The notes under the pieces were generated by a model. The model was not told the origin of the DNA. It searched no databases and saw only the letters and a list, made by a program, of their open reading frames with translations. This document shows, one piece after another, positions 45,697-58,201 of a DNA stretch of 64,000 nt. Both the position numbers and the translations under genes were made by a program. Numbering within the stretch: position 1 is the stretch's first letter; each line of letters opens with the position of its first letter. Source of the stretch: Prunus persica (Eukaryota; Streptophyta; Magnoliopsida; Rosales; Rosaceae); the NCBI RefSeq assembly GCF_000346465.2, contig NC_034010.1, positions 27,056,643-27,120,642 on the forward strand, in the 5' to 3' direction.

Positions 45697-48189
45697 ATGG
45701 CTCTTCGATCTCTCGTGGCCAGGAAATCCCTTGGATTGGGGTTTCAGAGCAAAGCCAAAATCCTCGCCGTAGGTTCTACAGCTCATTCCCGTGGCTTTCA
45801 AACCTTCTCGCTTCCCGACCTTCCGTACGACTATGGCGCTCTCGAGCCTGCAATTAGTGGCGAGATCATGCAGCTCCATCACCAGAAGCACCACCAGACT
45901 TACGTCACCAACTACAACAAAGCTCTTGAGCAGCTCCACGACGCCATCGCCAAGGGTGATGCTGCTGCTGTTGTTAAATTGCAGAGCGCCATCAAGTTCA
46001 ATGGCGGAGGTCTCTCATCTCTCTATCATAATCTATGTGTTAATTTTTGTAATTATTTTGCTGCATTCGTTTTCTTTGAAGATTAGGAATATGTATTCAA
46101 TTTTAATTTTCTTTTATTTAAAATTTTCAAAGCCCCACTGGAAAATGGAAATGATTGAACTCTCTTTGCTTGTGAATATGATGAAATTGCGAGTTATAAC
46201 TTGCTTCTCCATTAAAAATGAGTGTTGAAGTAAATTGATATGGGAAGTAACAGTTCAATTAGATACTGTTGTGTTAGCTTGGTGATAATAGCTGCTATGG
46301 AATCTATGGTTTCTTTGTATTTTTTTCTAATATTTTTGGGTGTCAACTCGAAGACAATCTAATCTTAACAAGAAGCAAGCAATACTTCTCATTTTACATT
46401 ATTTTGCCTGTTTCCATTCCCAAATTCATTCATTATTTTAAGATAGAATTATTTGGTCATCCCATTACTTTGATTCTTGCAGGTCATGTCAACCACTCGA
46501 TTTTCTGGAAGAATCTTACTCCTGTTGGTGTAAGTTCATATTTCCATATATCTGTCTTACAAGCCTGTTTTTAAGCCTTCATCTGCCTAATACCGCAATG
46601 ATTTGTTCATGGCAGCAAGGAGGTGGTGAGCCCCCTCATGGTTCCCTGGGCTGGGCTATTGACACAAATTTTGGTTCTATGGAAGCATTAGTGCAAAAGA
46701 TCAATGCAGAAGGCGCTGCTTTGCAGGGTTCTGGATGGGTGGTAAGTTTTGCATATTGTTGATTTTTCGAACATTTGTTTCATGTCATTTGACTAGATGC
46801 TTCAGTCGAAATTCAGTATGGTTACCTACTTCTTTGATCTTTCTTGGCAGTGGCTGGCTCTAGACAAAGAGTTGAAGAAACTTGTGGTTGAAACCACTGC
46901 AAATCAGGTAAACCTCACAAGATTTACTTTAAACCCATCTACATCTACTAGTATAGTATTTCGCTCTATGTCTGCTTAACAGTAATTCTAGCCATATTCA
47001 AATTGCATAACGCCATCCTGCCTGTTGACTGATGCCCTCTCACTATGATGTAGTTTAGACTCCTGATGAATTGTACAATTAGCCCCTTATGGTCCTTCTT
47101 CTTTCCAGTAATCATGCAGGCTTGGGAACTGTTTGTTGTTGACTTATCATGGTTAGAATTACTCTAAGAAGTTTAGATCTAACGTTGTGTTGAAAATTTG
47201 TTGCTTTTATGTTACCTCATCTTTTAAGGATTGTTCAAATATTAAGATTTTAGGATCTGCAAAGGTTGCTGTTCTGGAACACTTTGTATAGCCTTCTTTT
47301 GATTTATTCTTTTAGGACTCATAACAGTTGACTGATGTGCAGCACACACATGTGGTGCTTCTATTTCATCAGAATATTTGTAAATCTGATTAATTTTGTT
47401 TCAGGACCCATTGGTTACCAAAGGACCAACTTTAGTTCCATTGCTTGGTATTGATGTTTGGGAGCATGCGTACTACTTACAGGTAAGTTTAACTTGTGGA
47501 AATTTGCGTCTCCTAGATTTTCTTAATAGTTCTGTCTTCCTTATGCTTACAAAGCTTAATGATGCAAAAGTATAGGGCTTTATGCATACAGCTCTTGAAA
47601 ACTTTCAATTATTCTCATTTGGGGCATCAGTTTATAACTGTAGTATATAAGAGTCAATCCATATTGATGTATTCTCTTAACTAGTGAGTCTAAGAGGGGT
47701 GTTAAAACTGTCTTTATGAAACAACAATCATTTTTGCTCATTGGAGTCGAATTATTTATGCGGGAAACGTCATCCTGTGTGATGAAGTTTGTGTTTAGGC
47801 TTTTATTCAGTTTTTCTTTTTTCCAATGATGTTCTGTATTCAGCCTCCTTCATATGGGGGAAATTTTTTAATTAGCATATTAAATAAATACTTTGAAGAC
47901 TTCACACGAACTCATTGTTTATTCAATTTAAAATCAGCTTCGCTTATCACCAAGCCCAATGATGAAAGCATATAAGATTTATTGTCGGATCCATTTGCTC
48001 GTTTAGCAGTGGTTTTTGATCTGTGTGATTATTTTCCTGCTTTGCTCCTCATGTATCATGTGAGATGAATTAAGACATCTGTTTGTGATGTTGCAGTATA
48101 AGAATGTGAGGCCAGATTATCTCAAGAACATATGGAAAGTAATCAACTGGAAGTATGCCAGCGAAGTGTACGAGAAAGAAAGCCCTTGA
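45697..48189 (+). CDS. MSD1: Mn-superoxide dismutase, mitochondrial
   Basis: The enzyme dismutates superoxide to oxygen and hydrogen peroxide in the mitochondrial matrix. Exons are 45697-46009, 46483-46529, 46616-46741, 46851-46907, 47405-47482 and 48097-48189, giving 237 aa. Residues 1-35 ([18 protein letters not shown] and onward) are basic and hydroxylated, a mitochondrial presequence ending near [14 protein letters not shown]. Metal ligands are visible: the first His in the [12 protein letters not shown] block, the second in HVNHSIFW, and Asp/His in the signature [13 protein letters not shown]. The Mn-type markers [14 protein letters not shown] and LQGSGWVWL are present. The start at 45697 is chosen because it gives the presequence and follows a normal leader. 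MSD1 rather than MSD2 (secreted, signal peptide) is assigned from the presequence. Confidence 0.96.
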
Positions 48190-49020
48190 GGCTTTGAGCA
48201 AATGAAGGGTGGCATTTGCAGCTAGTTGAGTTGATGAAATAAAATGATCTGTGTGACAAATGAGGCCCCCCCTTATTTAATCATCGACATATCCCATCCC
48301 AATCCCATCCCTTGTATGAAATTGAGATAGTGTAAAAGAGTTATGTACGTATTTAATCACTGTTTTTTTCTTTTTTGTTTGTTCCACTGTTTGATCGTTT
48401 GATGCAATAAGTTATGTACGTAATTGGAGCTTTGTCTATTTTGCTGCCTGAAATAAGCTTTGTCGTCAACTTTTGCTATGATTTTGAGGGGCTTGTTGAG
48501 GGTAAGTAAAGTCGAGGCACTATTCAAATCGTTGCGATCCAACCATGTTGAGATCTTATAGAAATAAATAACTGTCTTGGAAAAACAGTGAGCGATCGAT
48601 GATATTTTCAGATTGATACCAATGACTGTAAACAACTTAACTAGTTCTGAAGAAAATGCATTTCCTTTTGAAGAAAAAGTCAGGAAAAACTATTTTACAT
48701 ATGTTTAAGACTATTTTAAAATGATAGAAAAATAACCAAAAATCAAGAGCTCCGAATTTCAAAATTTCAACCATAACAAATAATTATGGATCTTTAAATG
48801 TTAACAACCATAATTTTTGTTAGCTATTTTATCAAATAAAAACAAATTGTTTTATGTTTAGAAATAATTATAAAAAAACCCTATATATTTGTTTGGTTGG
48901 AGAAAAAAATACCCTATATTAATCTTATTTTTTATGCTCTCATATCCAAATTGATACTGTTGGGCTTAAAAGGCGAAAACCAAAACCTTTGGGGAGGTAA
49001 TTACAAATTCCCAACAAACG
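48190..49020. other. MSD1 3' UTR and eS26 distal upstream region
   Basis: This is AT-rich non-coding sequence. Short open frames on either strand have no recognisable product. Confidence 0.4.
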
Positions 49021-49158
49021 AAGGGGAAAACCCTAGCTATATAAAACAGAAGCTTTCCCGAAACCACTCACTTTCTGGCTTCTGAGCAGCGAAAACCCTA
49101 GCTAGCCTGAGCCGACGACCCCGAAGCTCCAGATCTCGTCTCCCTCTCCTAGAAAATC
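49021..49158 (+). promoter_or_regulatory. eS26 core promoter: TATA box and two telo-boxes
   Basis: TATATAAAA lies at 49038-49046. Two telo-box motifs (AAACCCTA) lie at 49028-49035 and 49093-49100, one just before the TATA box and one in the leader. Telo-boxes are a hallmark of plant ribosomal-protein promoters and link expression to growth. Confidence 0.7.
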
Positions 49159-50522
49159 ATGGTCCGATTGTCACCCTCAACCCTATGTCTTCTCCATCTC
49201 TCTGTTCTCTGTTTTCTTTTTGCTTAATTATCGTTTTTTTGTTCTCTCTGCAGACTTTCAAGCGCCGGAATGGTGGTCGCAACAAGCACGGCCGTGGACA
49301 CGTCAAGTTCATCCGCTGCTCTAACTGCGGCAAGTGCTGCCCTAAGGTATGCGTATACATACATACATACATACATACATACACGTCTGTGTATCTGTAC
49401 GTATATGCATCTTATAAATATGTGATTGATTGGTTTTGATTTCGTGTTGATGGTGAAATAGGACAAGGCCATCAAGAGGTTCTTGGTGAGGAACATTGTT
49501 GAGCAAGCTGCGGTTAGAGATGTCCAGGAAGCTTGTGTCTATGAGCGTAAGTTCCAGTTTTCCCTCATTTCTCTGTTTTCTCATTCATTTATCTCAGTAG
49601 TGAAAATGTAAATTGCATAGAGTGGTGAAAATTGCAAATTGCAAATAGATAAATTTGTAAATGATTGTTTTTCGTTTGTGATATGTAGAATACACCCTGC
49701 CAAAATTGTATGCCAAGATGCAGTACTGCGTTTCCTGCGCAATTCACTCTCACGTTGTGAGGGTGCGATCTCGCACCAACAGGAGGAACCGTGAGCCACC
49801 ACAGCGATTCATCAGACGCAGGGTAAGTTTCGCATTGATTCATTGCTTGTTCAGTTTTGTTATTCTCAAATCACATTGGCTCAATTTGCAATAGAGCCCA
49901 ACAAAAATCTGGGTCCTTCCAACCTTTTTGTCAGAGATACCGATATTTGTTGATTACAATGGGATGAATGATAGAAAATTATGTCTTCATGTTCTTGTAC
50001 TAGAACAAATGTAATCATGTAATCTCAAAATTATCTTGACAAGCTTTTCTGAAAACTTTACATTTCGTTGGTTGATCCGGAACTATGTTTGGTTTCCTTA
50101 CTGTCAAGTTCTCTTCAGTATACTTTTTTACAACCGTTTTTATGGTTCTTTATCACATGGGTTTATCATATGTTTGATTTATGTGGCCATCTATTTTATG
50201 TTTGCTAGTCATTAAAAGGTTTGGTCATATCTTTTCTCCTTTTAGTCATGTCGAGTTGTATTCTTTATTTGTTAGTTTCCATTGTTTACTTAAAGGAAAA
50301 TAGTAAAACATAACTTGATTTTGCCTGCTTACATATTCCCGTTTTGCACTTGCACATGCATATTAGCCCAATTCAAAAGGGACATGCCTATAGAAGGCCG
50401 ATGGTATATCCTTAGCTTACCTGATATGCTGAAATTTTGATTGTCAGGATGATGCCCCAAGGCCTGGTCAGCCTGGCCAAGGTCCTCGACCTGCTGGTGC
50501 CCCTGTTCCTGCTCGTACTTGA
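49159..50522 (+). CDS. RPS26: 40S ribosomal protein eS26
   Basis: This structural component of the small ribosomal subunit sits near the mRNA exit channel. Exons are 49159-49161 (the ATG alone), 49254-49346, 49462-49546, 49689-49822 and 50448-50522, giving 129 aa, the usual plant length. The protein begins [16 protein letters not shown], has the zinc-binding Cys pattern CSNCGKCC and later CVSC, the highly conserved [13 protein letters not shown] and [12 protein letters not shown], and ends with the plant-type Pro/Gly-rich tail ([12 protein letters not shown]). The start codon being an exon of its own is confirmed by the need for Met directly before TFKRR. Intron 2 contains a CATA tetranucleotide repeat (about 49355-49383). 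Confidence 0.96.
49355..49383. repeat. (CATA)n tetranucleotide repeat in eS26 intron
   Basis: About seven tandem CATA units lie within intron 2, a few bases after the donor site at 49347. Confidence 0.9.
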
Positions 50523-51513
50523 ATAAGCATTTCAATCCTTTGATTATGTGATCGATGTTTCCCAGTAGCTACACAATTTTCTGGACTTGAGTTTTGTGTA
50601 GGAAGTTTTTGTGATTCCCATGCTATTTTCATACTTTTTTAAGGATAAAACTAATGTTATGGATGTTTTGATTTGATGATAATGCAAAACCTTAGAATTT
50701 GTTATTATGGTTTTATTTCATGGTTTCTCATATCAAATTGGCCCTGACTATATAAGCTTGGTTTAGAGGCACCCGAATGTAGCAATTTTCCCCGTTACTG
50801 TGGTGCTCAACTCCCACTAACGGGTCTTGGGTCCCAAGACCCTGTTTGAACTAAATAATTCCCAATTTTGAATCCTATTGGTTGTTAGAAAAAGGTCCTA
50901 GGTTCCAATTTTGTTTATGGCCACGACCCATATGCACTTCTTCTATAGGTCTGACACTGTAATTTTCAAAAAGGCCTTGGGAGTGCTTGCTTTCTCCTAC
51001 TAACTGGTTCTTACACCTTGCTTGGAGGCATGGAAAACCTTTTCTTTTTATTGCTTCCCATTTTTATAAACAATGCTTGTGACCATTGCTTTCTGTGGAA
51101 ACTTGCGAGGGTTTCATGAGAGTTTCAAACACTGGTTATCATAGAATGTGTGAATTCATTGCTCAATAGAAATCTTCTGAATCTCTCGAACTCCAACTGT
51201 TACATAAGTTATCGCCATAAAGCCCACGTTTTAGGGGAAAGAATTTGTAGTTGAAATGGTCAAGAGCATTTAGTCTTTCATCTTCATGTGTTCAAACCCC
51301 CCGAACCACCCCTCTTTTCTTAATATAAAAACTAAAAAAATCCCTCCTCTCTTTTCTTAATATAAAAACTATAAAAATCCAGATTCTAGCCTGATCAGAG
51401 CAGCAACGACACTTCTTCTCGAACATCACCTCCACGCTTAGTTGCTCGCTCGCACACTACAAAATTGGATGCAACTTTCCTGGCCCCGTCTTCTGCTCTC
51501 CTGGTATTGGAAA
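50523..51513. other. Convergent 3' flanks of eS26 and tRNA methyltransferase genes
   Basis: This is non-coding sequence. A short imperfect direct repeat with the words cttttcttaatataaaaact occurs at about 51315-51370. Nothing else is recognised. Confidence 0.45.
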
Positions 51514-53752
51514 TCATTCAGCACTGGAGCACTGCTGAAGTTGCTTAGCAATTCTAATGCAACCTGCCATTGAACAGTTTGTCTTGATTGCGTTGGACTC
51601 TATGTGTGATCTACTCGCAGCATATCCCTCCTGCACAGAATTTAACCCAGCATCAAGACTATTAGTCTTTGGTTCAATAACATTCATACACAACAGCCCC
51701 CAAACTCCAAATGTCCAGCTTGCACTCCAATAAGACACATGCCCAGCAGCTCCTAGAACTCCAGTTGTCCACCATGCACTCATACCCAGCCACGCCCCCC
51801 AAACTCCCAACTGTTGGACATGCACTACTGACATGTGCCCTATTTTTGGTCCATTAGCTAATCCCAACAAAATGCTTTGCCAAAGTGAGTTGTGTGGGAA
51901 TACCTTTTCAAGGGTGGACATAACGGCTCTGAGCGGTGGAGAATTTACTTTCGCACGGCTGGCCACCTGGGACAGAAAATTGACAGTTTCAATATGTTTT
52001 ACAAGATTAATAACTTGTTGGTACAATAGAGTTGTGGTGAAAAAAAGTTGTTCACTTGAGGACCTACCTCGTCCAACTTGGTGTACCCAAACGGTAATCT
52101 GGGGTCACTCTCGGCCACCATTTGGTTCAAAAGCTTGTCGAGATCAGTTCCTGAGCCACTGCCTGCCCATCCCCATTCCTCAGCCAAATGCAGCATTTCT
52201 GTAATGTAAATGGTATCATGCAAAGGCCCTGTCCAGAGGGGGCCAGAAACAATTAATGACTTGGAAACCTGGAAAGTACTGACACAAGTTAATATTTCAT
52301 TTGAGATTTAAATCCAGACATGGTTATTTCACAGTCAAAAGAAAGAACAAAAACTTGGGAACTTGACAAAATAAAATAAGTCATACCACTACATGAATGA
52401 GAGCGAGTTTTAACGAAGAAACGCATCCTTGTACCTTTGAATCGCTGCAGGGGCAACTCATCCGACCAAGTTCAGCCCATGAATATTCTTGAGAACTTCC
52501 ACAGTTGTGGCAGTAGCTGATGAAACCATAATTTCTGTGGTGAATTTAAATTAACTGGTAAGCAACAACATAAAGGCCTAATAAATCACACAGCTTTCAC
52601 GCATACAAAATCACACAGCCCCTTCACCTGTTATCAGGAAGCTTTCCTCGATTGACACGGAGCATAACTCTGAAAATGGGTCCATGATATGAATAGTATG
52701 AAAATAGAGGAGTAACTCGATACCCCAGCACAGAAGCTACCCTCACAGCCCCTCCTATAAGCATTCGCAAACCAAGCTCATTTGAATATGGCATAGGTCG
52801 AACATAAGCTCCATATGCAGCTAAAGTTCTAGAGACACAAACAAACTGTTGTCACTTGCCTACTGATGGCATTGGAAAAATCATATCCAAATATAAATTT
52901 GGTATTCAATTGCAAAACGGATATGATTAGATTCAAATGCAGTAACATTTTGGCAAACAAGCATGGCAGAATGTGCAACCCATGAATGAAAAATGCAAGG
53001 AAGTCTTGTAATTTCAAATGGTCAAGAATTAGGGCAAGTTATTATACAAAGCATCAAACTTTAAAGAATCAAACAGAATTGAAAACAACCCAATTGCTAG
53101 AAATTAGATGTAACACTTACTGTTGAGGCCTGCGACCACCCGATGAGAATCCATCAGTGGAAGTAACATACAACAACCCATCCAATTTCAAAGCATTAAT
53201 CGCCGACCTCAGAAACGACGAATCGCTCCCAAATGAATCAATGTCAATCAAATCAAAGAAATCTCTTTTGAGATAACACTCCGTCATGATCCGATTTGCA
53301 TCCGAAAGCGTCACTGCCCACCTCGGATCGTCGCCACTCTCTACCTGCGACAAGTTCTCTGTGATAACTTTCCTGTTATCATCATTTGCATCATTTGCTA
53401 AAACAAAATCGGCCTCTGCCTCGATGAGGTACCGAAGAGATCGAATTCCGCAGCCGCACAGTGCATCGAGAACTCGCAATTTGCCTTTGGATCTCTTGTA
53501 CAGCGCTGCGGCGAGCACGCCGAGGTCGCGGCCGGTGGCGCTTTCATGGCGGAAGAAGGTCTCGCCGATATCGAATTTAAGACCCCTCTCGGTCTGGAAC
53601 TCAGACTCGCAATTGGAATTGAAGGTTGGCTTTGAGTTGGAGTCTGAATATTGGGTTACAATGGTATATTTTGAGTTTTGGTTTTGGTGTTTTGGTATGG
53701 GGTTGCAGAGAAATGAGAAAGGGGATAGGGTTTTAGGAGTGAGAGTTATCAT
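51514..53752 (-). CDS. tRNA (guanine26-N2)-dimethyltransferase, Trm1 family
   Basis: This Trm1-type enzyme makes N2,N2-dimethylguanosine at tRNA position 26 using S-adenosylmethionine. Exons (high to low) are 53752-53121, 52828-52628, 52534-52435, 52268-52068, 51966-51904 and 51630-51514, giving 437 aa. Residues 1-45 could be an organelle-targeting segment. The SAM-binding Rossmann motif is VLDALCGCGIRSLRYL, followed by ANDANDDN and the DLIDIDSFGS motif. The C-terminal domain includes YGAYVRPMPYSNELGLRML, the zinc-finger-like YCHNCGSSQEY with a later CPC, and SNAIKTNCSM. The resemblance is to At3g56330 as remembered. The last intron (51631-51903) is 273 nt, divisible by three and free of stops, so its retention would insert 91 residues. 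Catalytic motifs are intact. Confidence 0.93.
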
Positions 53753-56700
53753 GGCGGGAATTTGTTGGGTTGGGTTGTGGTTAATTTTGGCGGGTTTTAA
53801 TAAATGGGTTTATCCATGGCACTTTGTGGCACACGTGTAGGATCGTTATTTCAATCGACGGCTGACATTCCATCGGGGTTGTTTCGATGACGGTTTTTTA
53901 ATCTTGCCACGTCATCAGATGGGTCCCACACCATCGACTTTATGGTTTATTGGAGCAGTTGAGCCTTCACTGTTGGCTTTAGGGACTCTTCTCGTTTTGA
54001 CTCTTTAGCATTTCTCTTCCTGGGTCTGCTATTAGGGTTTTAAATTTCATTAGTGACCAAGATGGTGCTCATGTACTTGCTTGCGTCAAATGGGTCTAAC
54101 AAAGAAGTGGGCTTTAGCCAAATCAAGAAGATGAAGCGGAGGAGAAGAAAGAAACCACTTTGACACTGTCAAAGGTAAAACTCTCTGAACTTTAATATTT
54201 TGTATCTCTTTGCAGTGAATGCTTTCCACATTTGCTTACTGTGATACATTTAGCTGGGTTTGATGAATTTCACTGGTAGTTTAGCTATTGTCAAATATGG
54301 GGTTGTTTCTTGAACGATTGCAATAGTTCTGTTTGAAAAAGAAAAGGTTCCTTCCTCTAGCATGACTGTGTTTTCAATAAGCAAGTTAATGATAGATTAA
54401 TTTTCTGTTAGACACCATAATAGTAAGGTTTCTTGTTATTTGGGTTCCTTTGCTTTTCAGATTGGCAGCTTCCCCAGTTGCTACTTAAAACATCACAATG
54501 TCTCGACTCGAGGATTACAGATAGCCAAATCATAGACATGTTGCTTTTCAGCATGTGGTTACGGTTAAAAGAGGGTTAAAAAAATTATAGCATTAGTATT
54601 TACAAGGCAGAAAATCATTTGCACCGTAGGTATGCTTAATGCCTTAGTACTTGATGTACCCGTGAAACCAAGCAATAGAGCAAGTAAAAAACAAGAACAT
54701 GATAACAGCCATACCTAGAAGTAGGGTGAGTCTATTTGAATTCAAAGTCAGTTAACGCTTTAATTTTTTTGTTTAGTTCTTTTCTCTTCCATCATTTTCT
54801 CTATCATTAGCTTTTTCTGTCTTTTCAAGTTTCAAAATAAAAAATTAAATAAAGGTGGCCATGGCCGTTGGCCAAGGTGAAGTGGTGGAGGGTTTTCATT
54901 TCTCACCTGGGCATTTTGTGTTTCAATTTTTTAAGGGTAAAAAGGAAATTAGAGACTAACTAGGAAAAAGATTGGGGCATGTGTACATTTTTTTGGGGGT
55001 TGAAATTAAATTGTCTCTTAGGGCCGAAAGATCTGTTTAGTTTTAGGAAAGGATTTTAGGTTTATTAGTTTTGTCCATACGTTGTTGGCGTAAACATATG
55101 GCTTCAATTGTCATGCTATGATAATGGAAATGGATCTATCCTGTTTTTGGTATTGTAAATAACCAATTCGAGCTGTGTATCAAAAGGGTCCTTGTCTACG
55201 GTTTGGAGTTTAACTTCAACATTGAAAATTATGTTTGGAGGTCATAAAGGCTTAGATTAAAATTCAAGTTAAAACAAGTGAAAAATCAGCAAAACGAAGA
55301 CAAGTAAAGGATCAGTATGCGATAAAATTAGACTCCTCCAATAGAGTTAAAGGGATTTTGAGATCAAAATTTATGATGCAGAGCCAATAAAGAAAAAGAG
55401 ATGAGGGAGAGAAATAGAGGGGAAGGAAGAAGAACAAAAGGGGTTGCTAAGGCTTCAATTAAATCCTCAATCCAAAATCATCAAATTTATAATCTCTAAT
55501 CAATCTAATGCCCTAATCAAATCCTTAAAATGTGTTTTTCGTCACTTTTCTAATGGAAGAACTTAGTCTATTAAGTTTTTTAATCTTAACTAACATCATT
55601 GCATTGTACCCCTAATTAATAGTCGGTTGAAAATGGAAACATGTTGGCAGAACACCTCAAATATGCTCTTCAAAGTATATGGGGGTGAGGATCCCTGAAA
55701 GATTAATTATAACTCTGCATATTTACCGATAGGGAAAAGGTCACCTTTTAAATCTGGAAACTTGAAGTACAAGAGTGAGAGTGATCTATAGCATGAGAGA
55801 TTTTCAGAAAACATTAGATTAGACCAAAAGGCTTAAAAGAAAAACAGCCAACTAGGTTAGCTCTTGGAGATGTTACAGGGGAGATTCACGTAATAAGTGG
55901 AGTTCTCAAATAGCTGCATGTCTCAAATCATTTTGGAAAAGTGTTTACTGCGTTACTGTTTTACATAATAAGTGGACTTTTCAGATAGCTTCATGTCTTA
56001 ACTCATATTGGAAATGATTTATTGTCTGTTTTACTGACAAATTTTTAACCTATATACGAGTTCCAAAATGAAAAAAAAAAACCTTTATAAAATCTATTTC
56101 ATCCCAACTGAGTCTGCAAATTTAACAGCAAGAAAGAAATAAAAAAGGATCTTTAGCATGAGTGGTCTGACAGGAATGTATGAGGGTGGGTTTTCAGCCC
56201 TTTTGGAGCGTTAATCAATTCCTGTGCAATATTTATTAGCTTGGATCAAAGGATGCTTGAAAGGACAGTTTAAGTCCAAATTGAGCTATTTTTGTTCTTT
56301 AGAGTGAATACATTTAGAGTGAAAGGACAGTCTCACTGTCAATAAGGAAGCTAGTTTTTGTTAAACCATATTGTTATAGTTTTTCTTTGTAATGTTGGGT
56401 TATGTAACAATTATATTGTGGTCTGTGAGATTATTCACAGATTTTCCCCTAATGGCGAATTAGGAATCAAGATTTTCAATTTGAGTACCAAACTTGAGAA
56501 TTGTGGCAGTTGATGAGGACTTCGGTATGCAGGGTGGCATATTCGTGTATCCTCCAATTGTAAAATCATAAGGACGACCTCCTGTTTTCCGTTATTTACA
56601 ATTCTCGGTACTTGGTTGTCTACAAAGTTCAGTTGGTTGTCTCCTTTTGGACAAGCTTCATGTGTACATGTCCAACAGTCATAGTATTTCAGACATATCA

Positions 56701-58201
56701 GGCACAGACTTTGTACTGTTTCCTCACACCTGTGCTCCGCACATATTCAAAGTTTATGTAACATGATTTTCAGGCCATCTTGACTTGCCTGGTCATGGGG
56801 CAATTTTAGATACATTCTGGCTGGGGATCAAATAACAATGTGTTGGTGCCCGCCACTTTTGTAATAGATCCCAACACAGTGTTCCGGGGAGATTCTGTAA
56901 TATTTTCTGGTCATGAGCTGGAAATAAATGTAGAAATGCCTTTACACACCTGAGCTGGAGCAACTTGGCGAGGTCAATGCAGCATAGTTGATTGTGGGCC
57001 CCAAAATGATTTGGAGTTTCCTGAGGCCTCATGGCATTTAATGAGTGCCCATATAGGTTAAACTGACATTTTTAGTAGGAAAACAAGTGACTGAAGTATT
57101 TGGTATGACAACAAATTCTAAATCCCTTTTGCAACCATTGCAATTAATATTTTACTCAAGGGGAGAGAACAGATAGGATTCGTTTTTAATGAGGGTCATT
57201 AGGTTTATGCATTCTGGGAATTAATTAGGGCAAAGCTTGGAGTGGTAACAATGAGAAACAGCTAAGAATGGACTAATTAGTACCATATGTGCAAGCCATA
57301 GAAATTTTCATTCTTAACCCCATCACATTTATCTTTTTTGTTAACTTATTTATGGAGGAAGAATCCAGTGTTCAGAGAAACCTGAAAATTTGAGAAAAGT
57401 GAGACTAAACTTTATTTGGTAATAAGTCTTGATTAATTCCCTTACGTTGGGTAGTATTTGAGTTCTCTTAACGCCTAGATGTGTTCACGCCAAGATGTAA
57501 TCGCATTTTTTGCATTTTATTTCTTTGCCTGTCATCATTTTGCTTCTCTTCTGCTTTTTGCTTCTAAATCCAACCTTAGAGCTTTCTCATAGAGGAAAGG
57601 AAACATTTTTTGGTTATATCACTTCTTTTCTCTTCTTCTACATCTTTTTGTGTTTACAGAGCCTTGTTTTCAGATAATTTCCCTTGAGGACTTGATTCTT
57701 TTCTGTTTTTCATTAATTATTTCACGATTTCTGTTCTCCTATCCTCTTATCACACATGTCCAAATAGCCCCAAAATATTTTCTTTTGAGCAAAATTGCTT
57801 TCAGAGCTTACAAGGAGTTACAACACAGAGTCCAAAGATACAACAGATATGGACAAACTTTGCTCGAGTTTTTATGCATCTAATTAACTGGTTATTGTCT
57901 CATTCTGCTGAATACACATACCTTGGATTAAGTTCTACTGATCTATGAACCATTTTATTGCTACTCATCTGCTCAAAACGGCTCTGGATGACAGTTTTTC
58001 TGTGCTTCTCACTCTGTTCTCAAGATGTCTTTTGACCAACTCATTTCATTCCACCAAACGATTCATATTTTAAACTTCTTAGTTCCATAGGTTTATAAAA
58101 CTGTGTGGACAGTCACTTGTTAAAATCATCACTAGGCAGAGTGTTTTTGTGGGTTCCTGGGTTTCATTTTTGAAGAGCTGAAAGTCTCACCTTTTGCCCT
58201 T
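53753..58201. other. 4.4-kb intergenic / 5' region of the nucleotidyltransferase gene
   Basis: No protein gene is confidently supported. A 33-codon open frame at 54062-54163 ending in a polybasic run is followed by a possible donor (gtaaaa, about 54174). This and an acceptor near 57659 could mark a 5' UTR exon and long leader intron of the downstream gene, but it is unproven. The frame at 56793-57032 (minus) shows no family signature. Confidence 0.35.

Noticed and set aside
56793..57032. 79-codon minus-strand frame between the Trm1 and nucleotidyltransferase genes
   Set aside because: No recognisable motif, no supporting splice sites, and no codon-use or composition change relative to flanks.
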